From: an uncultured Latescibacterota bacterium | GTDB taxonomy: Bacteria > Latescibacterota > UBA2968 | Length of the DNA stretch: 64,000 nucleotides | Assembly: GCA_958295785.1 (NCBI GenBank) | Contig: OY282377.1 | Location: forward strand, 4,838,896 to 4,902,895 | Direction: 5' to 3' | The notes under the pieces: generated by a model | Database searches by the model: none | What the model was told of the DNA's origin: nothing | The model's input: the letters and a program-made list of their open reading frames with translations, nothing else | Shown: positions 58,597 to 64,000 of the stretch, in pieces | Layout: each line of letters opens with the position of its first letter | How positions within the stretch are numbered: position 1 is the stretch's first letter | Position numbers and translations under genes: made by a program

Positions 58597-59874
58597 ATGC
58601 ACATTGTCGAAACAGATTTGGAAATTCAGCGCGAGCCGTTTGCGCGACCCTTTGGGTTTAAGGGATCGGCGTTTCACGAGAAGTGGAATCTCGTGGTGCG
58701 GTTGAAAGATACCGATGGGTATGAGGCGTTCGGTTTGGGCGGGTTGGCCGTGTTGTGGTCAGATGCCGCAGTGTTTGCGGCGCATACGGAGATGGGCGGC
58801 AATTTGCTTCAGGCGTCTCTTTTGGAATTTGCACTACAGCGAGTTAAGGGGCGTGAGTTTGTCGATCCGATGGCCTTGTTCGATGCGGTTGAAGACGATG
58901 TTTTTTTGTACGGCAAAGCGATTACAGGCCATGCGGATTTGCGGCGCACCTTTGCGCTGATTGCATTGGTTGCATTGGACAATGCCGCTTGGCTTTTGTA
59001 TGCAAAGCGGATGGGATTGACGACATTTGATGCCGCGATGCCAGAAAAATTTCGCGCATTTTTATCCCATCGCCAATCGCATGTCGCGCTTGTGCCTGCC
59101 GTGAGTTATACCCTGCCGATAGATGAATTGCGGGCGATTTTAGATGGCGGTGCGTACATTCTGAAAATCAAAATTGGGCATCCGGGGGATGAAGCCGAAA
59201 TGGTGAAAGAAGATATGGCCTGTCTGTCGCGGGTGCATCGGTTGGCCCGTCAATACGAGACGGAGATGACGGATTCGGGGCATGTGCTTTATTATTTGGA
59301 TGCCAATGGGCGTTACGGAGAAAAGGACAGTCTGGCGCGTTTGTTGGATCACGCGGATCGCGGGGGTTTTTTGGATCGCATTGTGTTGATCGAAGAGCCG
59401 TTTTCGCGCCCGGCAGATGTGGATGTTCACGGCTTGCCCGTGCGGTTTGCCGGGGATGAGAGCATCGAGACGGTCGCAGATGTGAACACCCGTTTGGCGC
59501 AGGGATACGGCGCGATGGCGATCAAACCCGCGGGCAAGACCCTGTCATTGGCTTTTCGCATGATCGAGGCCGCAACCATGGCCGGCGTGCCGTGTTTTGT
59601 GGCGGATAATGCGTGCGTGCCCGTGCTGGTGGAGTGGAACAAAAATGTGGCTGCGCGATTGCCCGCATTCCCAGGCGTGAAAGGGGGATTGATGGAGTCC
59701 AACGGCCCGGAAAATTACGGCACATGGGGACGCATGCTTTCCGAATACCCGATGCCCAACGCGTCGTGGTTGCGACCGCGAAGGGGCGCGTTTGTACTGG
59801 ATGAGAATTACTATCGCCAAAGCGGTGGGATTTTTGAAGAACCGACTGTGTACACGCGGTTGTTTCAAAGGTGA
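58597..59874 (+). CDS. Mandelate racemase/muconate lactonizing enzyme family protein (enolase superfamily)
   Basis: 425 aa. C-terminal TIM-barrel motifs are all present: KIKIG (Lys190, Lys192, the KxK base), YYLDANGRYG (Asp235), LIEEPFS (Glu266), FAGDES (Asp287, Glu288) and AIKP (Lys310), i.e. three metal-binding acids and Lys on both faces, as in MLE-type members. The N-terminal capping domain differs from well-known subgroups (GYEAFGLGGLAVLWSDAAVF). Substrate cannot be deduced. An ATG at 58597 with AAGGATA upstream is the likely start. It stands alone, with the tandem heptamer downstream. Confidence 0.9.
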   Translation: MHIVETDLEIQREPFARPFGFKGSAFHEKWNLVVRLKDTDGYEAFGLGGLAVLWSDAAVFAAHTEMGGNLLQASLLEFALQRVKGREFVDPMALFDAVEDDVFLYGKAITGHADLRRTFALIALVALDNAAWLLYAKRMGLTTFDAAMPEKFRAFLSHRQSHVALVPAVSYTLPIDELRAILDGGAYILKIKIGHPGDEAEMVKEDMACLSRVHRLARQYETEMTDSGHVLYYLDANGRYGEKDSLARLLDHADRGGFLDRIVLIEEPFSRPADVDVHGLPVRFAGDESIETVADVNTRLAQGYGAMAIKPAGKTLSLAFRMIEAATMAGVPCFVADNACVPVLVEWNKNVAARLPAFPGVKGGLMESNGPENYGTWGRMLSEYPMPNASWLRPRRGAFVLDENYYRQSGGIFEEPTVYTRLFQR

Positions 59875-59887
59875 GAGGCAAGAGAAG

Positions 59888-59995
59888 CAGATGTCAGATG
59901 TCAGATGTCAGATGTCAGATGTCAGATGTCAGATGTCAGATGTCAGATGTCAGATGTCAGATGTCAGATGTCAGATGTCAGATGTCAGATGTCAG
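59888..59995. repeat. Heptanucleotide tandem repeat (CAGATGT) x about 15
   Basis: About 15 perfect head-to-tail copies of CAGATGT over 108 bases, directly after the enolase-family gene. As 7 is not a multiple of 3, slippage would shift any frame, so it is taken as noncoding. Confidence 0.97.
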
Positions 59996-60032
59996 TCCCC
60001 GCCCAACACCCCAAAATCGAGACATGAGACCG

Positions 60033-60064
60033 TAGGGGCGATGCCCCCGTGCTCGCCCGAAGAT
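60033..60064. repeat. Repeat B, short copy
   Basis: GTAGGGGCGATGCCCCCGTG followed by CTCGCCCGAAG, the left part of repeat B only. It lies just after the minus-strand gene end at 60075. Confidence 0.8.
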
Positions 60065-60074
60065 ACAAGAGGCT

Positions 60075-61502
60075 TCATTTGCCCAAGCGGAAAAATGCGC
60101 CGAGGATGAGGCCGACTGCGCCGAGCAGAGACAGGATGAAGGCGGCAATGGCGACGTGAATCATTTTGGGTTCCAGGTGGTCAAGCCAGTTTTCGAGTGT
60201 TTCAATGCCCATTCGCAAAGCGCGTTCGATGGGATCAGGGAGATGTTTGACGATGGGCATGTCGCGCTGTTGGGTTTCGTCGATGTAGTGGATGTTTTTG
60301 ATGTTGTGATGGGTGTTGAAGGTGTGTTCGACAAATTTGCAAATCATAAAACGCTGGATTGGATCGCGAATTTCAGACAGGCAAAGGCTCTGGGAGGAAA
60401 CCGCGCCGCGCAGTTTGAAACTGTGGGTGGTCTGGTCGGGGTCGTCGGGGTCGGGTTCGAGGTCGCCTTCAACAACGCGCCCCAAAATGGTGAGATCGTG
60501 ATAGTCGAGATAGTGATGAGGGCCGATCTTTTCGCGGCCCAAGGTGCTTTCAAGGCGTTGGCGCGAGATGTCGGGATCGTCATTGCTTTGGCGCAGGTGT
60601 TCGGAAAATTTGATGTTGAAGCAACGCGCATAAAATTTGAGAAAGTCTCGCACAACGGGCGAAGCATAACTGCCTTTGGCGTTGATGAGGCGACGCACAA
60701 AGCCGAGGTAGCGGGGGTTTGTGTATAGGCGTGCGGCGATGTCAAATGAATAGCTGTTGTACATTGCGGCGATGTCACCGGGCCGGCGCAACGCGCCTTC
60801 GGCAATGGTGGATGAATTTCTGTACACGACTTGCAGTGTTTCACGCACCTGTGTTTTGATGGCTGCGTCGATCTGAACGCTTATTTGGATCAACGCGGCG
60901 TCTTCGTCGCCTTCCCAGCCGAAGGACTGGGTCAGGTCGCCGGGGTTGTCTCGGGTGAGAAAGGGCGCGGTTTCGTCAGCGGCAAAGCTGCCAAGCCCGC
61001 CTTCTATGCCCTGCCCGATCATGATTCGAGATGCGGCTTCTTCGATGCGCGCTTCTGTTTTTGCAATGAGTTCTTCGGGCAGTTGCGAACTTTGTTCGGG
61101 AACGAGTGCCGAGATATTGTCTGCAAAGGTCTGAATCGGAGAGGCGTTGTTGAACACGCTGAGGTAGGGCTGTTGTAGGGCTTCGGGCAAGAGGTGTTGC
61201 GTGAGGGTGTTGCCCTGCTGGCCTTTGAAGGCGGCGTAGAGTGCTTCGTGCAGGGAACTGAAGGGGACCACGCGCGTTGCGACGAGCACGCGGTCCGCGC
61301 CATAGACAAAAACATAGAGGTTTTCCCAATAGCACTTGCGGTGGTATGACCGACCGGTTTTAGAGGAGAAAGCGAAACGATACTTGGGATCGACGATGCG
61401 TTCCATGAATATCTCCGCGCCCTCGGTCGAGCGTCCGAGGGTCAGTCGCTGAATCGAGTTCAGCACATGCTTTGTGCTTTCTGTGCTTTTTGTGGCAATC
61501 AT
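60075..61502 (-). CDS. Hypothetical tail-anchored protein
   Basis: About 475 aa if it starts at the ATG at 61502 (MIATKSTESTKHVLNSIQRL); the frame is open up to 61562. Largely soluble and acidic, with a C-terminal membrane helix (VAIAAFILSLLGAVGLILGAFF) and a short basic tail, so probably anchored with the bulk in the cytosol. Notable stretches are FERIVDPKYRFAF-like text near the start, EEAASRIMIGQGIEGGLGSF and DEDAALIQISVQIDAAIKTQ. I do not recognise the family. It stands alone between repeat B and the divergent FolC fusion. Confidence 0.7.
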   Translation of the reverse strand: MIATKSTESTKHVLNSIQRLTLGRSTEGAEIFMERIVDPKYRFAFSSKTGRSYHRKCYWENLYVFVYGADRVLVATRVVPFSSLHEALYAAFKGQQGNTLTQHLLPEALQQPYLSVFNNASPIQTFADNISALVPEQSSQLPEELIAKTEARIEEAASRIMIGQGIEGGLGSFAADETAPFLTRDNPGDLTQSFGWEGDEDAALIQISVQIDAAIKTQVRETLQVVYRNSSTIAEGALRRPGDIAAMYNSYSFDIAARLYTNPRYLGFVRRLINAKGSYASPVVRDFLKFYARCFNIKFSEHLRQSNDDPDISRQRLESTLGREKIGPHHYLDYHDLTILGRVVEGDLEPDPDDPDQTTHSFKLRGAVSSQSLCLSEIRDPIQRFMICKFVEHTFNTHHNIKNIHYIDETQQRDMPIVKHLPDPIERALRMGIETLENWLDHLEPKMIHVAIAAFILSLLGAVGLILGAFFRLGK

Positions 61503-61697
61503 TACAGTACACGACAAAACGCACATAGACGAATAGACGCACAGGTGTAGCCTACAACGCAATCCCGCCCATCAACTTGTACATCGTTCCATAGATTCGC
61601 GCTGTTGTCGTATATTCTGGGCAATCGTCACAAACTGTCCGAATATGATATGGCAAAAAATTTAGAAATCAACTCGCATTTGATTTGAAAGGGTCAG

Positions 61698-63821
61698 ATG
61701 AATTATTTTCGGAGCAATCGGTATCTCAATACATTGCCCGATTGGGAAACGGGTGAGCCGGCAGAGGGGCCGTTGAAAAATTATTTGCCGCGGGTGCGTG
61801 CGCTGTTGAAGCGTTTGGACAATCCCCAGGCGCGGTTTAACTCTGTTATTGTGGGCGGCACAAATGGCAAGGGCACGGTGAGTTCTCTGCTGGCCGAATT
61901 GTTGCGAGCCGCGGGTTTTCGCGTCGGGCTTTACTCGTCGCCGCATTTGCATACGGTGCGCGAGCGCGTCCGCATTGATGGCGAGGTGATAACGCGGGAT
62001 GTGTGGGCCGAGGGCGTCGCCCATCTTTACGAAAAAAGCCGCGATTTTGAGCGCGAAGGCCAGGGGGCATTTAGCAAATTTGAAGCACTCACGGTGTTGG
62101 CCGCCCATCTCTTTGCACGGGCCAATGTGGATTGGGCGGTTTTTGAGGTGGGATTGGGTGGGCAATTTGACGCGACCAATGCGTGGGATTCACAAGTCGC
62201 TGTATTGACCGCCATTCATCTGGATCACACGGCGGCGTTGGGCGATACGCTGCCCGAAATTGCGGCGGATAAAGTACATATTGCGCGAGCGGGAAGGCCC
62301 TTATTCACGGGGTCGGAACAGGCGTCCGAAGTATTGGCTTTGCTAAAAAAAGAATGCGTGCAGCGAGGGACTGTGTTGCAGGTCATAGACACGGAAATTG
62401 GCGATATGGCGGATCGACCCGTGACATTTCGGGAAAATGCCGCCCTCTCGGTCGAGGTGGCGCGTCGTATTCTGGATGGGCGAGGGATGGAATTGTCGGC
62501 TGAACGGGTGCGGGAGGTGATTTTGAATTGCCATTTGCCCGGGCGGTTTGAAGTGGTTCGGAAAACGCCGCCCCTGATTTTGGATGGCGCGCACAATCCG
62601 GCTGCGGTTCACGCATTGGTCGGGGACTTGCAAGCTCTGTCGAACGAGTGGCTCTTTGTGGTGGGGGTGAATGAAGGGCACGATGCGCGCGGGATTTTGC
62701 AGGCACTATCGCCTTTGGCCGCCGAAGTCATTTTGACGCGGTCCGCGCATCCCAAAGCCATTTCTGCGGAGACCTTAAAATCACATGTTCCCAAAGGGTT
62801 GCGCGTGCGGTGTGAACCAGGTGGCTTGGATTTTTTGACGGATGCGCCCATGCGCCCTGTGTGCGTGACGGGATCGCTGCATCTGATCGCGCTGGCCCGC
62901 GAGGCATTAGATTTGCCCAGGGAACAGGACAGTTTCAGCGAAGATGTGATCCTCGAAAGCCTGCGGTGTCTCGAAATCGCCTGCCGCAATTTGGGCGTAA
63001 AATATGACGCCGTATCGGCAGATGGCAATGTGGTGCGCGTAACAAAATCGGGAAAACCGCTGTACTTTTTGCGAAATAAGCACCCGTTTAACGATTATGT
63101 GTCCGCAAAATTGGCCGAAGACAAAGGCTATCAATACGAGTTGTTTGGGCAGGCGAATCTTGCAATTCCCAAAACCATGACGGTGTTTAATCCGCTGGCT
63201 GACCGGCGATTTGATCGGTATAAGACGCACGCTTCTGTCGCGGATATCGTGGCGGATGCGGTGCAGCGCGTGTCTTTTCCAGTGGTGGTAAAACGCAACC
63301 ACGGGTCTATGGCGCAGGGCGTGTATTTGGAGGCGGATGCCGCGGGCTTGCAGTCGCGTTTGCGCGAATTGTGTATCGACAGCAGCCGATTTGACAATGT
63401 GCTGTTGATCCAAGCGTATATCGAGGGGCCTGAATACCGCATTGTGGGCAGCCGAGACGAGTTGTTGCTCGCCTATCAAAAGCAAAATGGCACGGCCCTT
63501 GAAGGCGCAGATCTCAATCCCCTGCATCGGGCGGGCGGCATTGCCGTGCCGGTTGCAGATGAGGGATTACGGGATGATTTTCGCGTGCTGATCCAAGCGT
63601 TGAATCGGGTATTGGATTTGGGTTTTTACGCGCTGGATCTGATCGCGGGTTGCGATGGGTTTTCCGTTTTGGAAGTCAATCCCAATCCCATTTGCCACTT
63701 CTATAACGCGCACAATGGACGAGGCGACTTTGTGCAAATTTACGAGTACCTGTTGCGGAAGTATTTGCTAAAAGCGGGGCCCTCTGTGCCGGCCTTGTCG
63801 GGAGTGAGTATCCGCAGATGA
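61698..63821 (+). CDS. FolC-type Mur ligase fused to an ATP-grasp domain
   Basis: 707 aa. Residues 1 to about 415 form a folylpolyglutamate/dihydrofolate synthase-like ligase: FNSVIVGGTNGKGTVSSLLA (P-loop 54-60), YSSPHLHTVRERVRIDG, FEVGLGGQFDATNAW, ILTAIHLDHTAALGDTL-like text and PPLILDGAHNPAAVHAL. From about 430 to 700 an ATP-grasp domain follows, with AKLAEDKGYQYELFGQANLA, FPVVVKRNHGSMAQGV, NVLLIQAYIEGPEYRIV and GFSVLEVNPNPICHF (metal-binding Glu/Asn). Cyanophycin synthetase carries the same two folds in the opposite order. The first half may serve folate metabolism, or the fusion may make an amino-acid-linked polymer or peptide; this is open. An apparent RBS (GAAAGGG) precedes the ATG. Confidence 0.88.
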   Translation: MNYFRSNRYLNTLPDWETGEPAEGPLKNYLPRVRALLKRLDNPQARFNSVIVGGTNGKGTVSSLLAELLRAAGFRVGLYSSPHLHTVRERVRIDGEVITRDVWAEGVAHLYEKSRDFEREGQGAFSKFEALTVLAAHLFARANVDWAVFEVGLGGQFDATNAWDSQVAVLTAIHLDHTAALGDTLPEIAADKVHIARAGRPLFTGSEQASEVLALLKKECVQRGTVLQVIDTEIGDMADRPVTFRENAALSVEVARRILDGRGMELSAERVREVILNCHLPGRFEVVRKTPPLILDGAHNPAAVHALVGDLQALSNEWLFVVGVNEGHDARGILQALSPLAAEVILTRSAHPKAISAETLKSHVPKGLRVRCEPGGLDFLTDAPMRPVCVTGSLHLIALAREALDLPREQDSFSEDVILESLRCLEIACRNLGVKYDAVSADGNVVRVTKSGKPLYFLRNKHPFNDYVSAKLAEDKGYQYELFGQANLAIPKTMTVFNPLADRRFDRYKTHASVADIVADAVQRVSFPVVVKRNHGSMAQGVYLEADAAGLQSRLRELCIDSSRFDNVLLIQAYIEGPEYRIVGSRDELLLAYQKQNGTALEGADLNPLHRAGGIAVPVADEGLRDDFRVLIQALNRVLDLGFYALDLIAGCDGFSVLEVNPNPICHFYNAHNGRGDFVQIYEYLLRKYLLKAGPSVPALSGVSIRR

Positions 63822-63851
63822 ACGCATAAGAAAGAGGCGAAAATAAAAACG

Positions 63852-63883
63852 TAGGGGCGGTGCCCCCGTGCCCGCCCGAAGAG
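63852..63883. repeat. Repeat B, short copy 2
   Basis: GTAGGGGCGGTGCCCCCGTG followed by CCCGCCCGAAG, 30 bases after the FolC fusion stop. The rest of the window to 64000 shows no gene I can support. Confidence 0.78.
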
Positions 63884-64000
63884 GTGGGGAGAGAGAGGCG
63901 GGTTTTGCCACAAAAGGCGAGAGGTGAGATGGGGTGGGCAGGCTGATCGCTGATTTTCAGATTTCAACCGGCACCATTTTGTGCGTTCGCGGGTGAAATG

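Noticed and set aside
63740-63967. Minus-strand frame at the right edge
   Set aside because: Opposes the end of the FolC fusion and runs through repeat B; no start site or protein-like pattern.

Overview
The window looks like a chromosomal segment of an uncultivated Gram-negative (two-membrane) bacterium. Pointers are a complete F1Fo-ATP synthase operon, outer-membrane-type proteins with signal peptides, a C-terminal autotransporter barrel, a PpiD/SurA-type periplasmic foldase and a DUF6785-type multi-span membrane protein. DUF6785 proteins, enolase-superfamily enzymes and large repeat adhesins are common in Latescibacterota/Poribacteria-type genomes, so I lean that way, but that placement is inference. 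No rRNA or tRNA gene was recognised.

Left end (1-4.5 kb) is a decaying, repeat-rich area. It holds the 3' end of a two-helix K+ channel gene broken by a one-base frameshift, a bidirectional terminator, and a minus-strand two-gene unit whose first gene is split by an IS701-type insertion. The insertion has 13-bp inverted ends, a 5-bp TTTGT target duplication and an extra 383-bp tandem copy of its right end. Dispersed repeats (called here E, A and C) follow.

4.5-12.6 kb holds housekeeping genes: an M23 metallopeptidase and rhomboid protease pair (minus), a PpiD-like foldase plus glutamine-dependent NAD+ synthetase (plus), and a HigBA-type toxin-antitoxin pair (minus) whose toxin carries an in-frame TAA.

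12.6-14.2 kb is a second repeat cluster (A, B, C inverted, D, E). It leads into one enormous gene (14192-46840, 10,882 aa). Its protein has a signal peptide, 14 N-terminal modules with DxDxDG loops interleaved with He_PIG-type Ig domains, about 51 Calx-beta-like units (22.5-39.9 kb), more He_PIG domains, a single fibronectin type III domain, 15 He_PIG domains (12 of them near-identical 270-bp units), an alpha-helical linker and an autotransporter beta-barrel ending in Phe. It is best read as a giant self-secreting surface adhesin of roughly 1.1 MDa.

47.0-54.6 kb is the ATP synthase operon on the minus strand (atpZ, an atpI-like gene, atpB, E, F, H, A, G, D, C), with a repeat-A element wedged between atpD and atpC. 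A DUF6785 gene lies just upstream on the same strand. The right end (56.6-64 kb) carries an outer-membrane beta-barrel-like protein, uridine kinase, an enolase-superfamily protein, a heptanucleotide tandem repeat, a tail-anchored hypothetical protein, and a FolC-type ligase fused to an ATP-grasp domain.

The most unusual content is the giant mosaic adhesin, the multi-copy repeat-A element (MITE-like ends plus a covarying hairpin), the IS-split gene that can be reconstructed exactly, and the FolC/ATP-grasp fusion.
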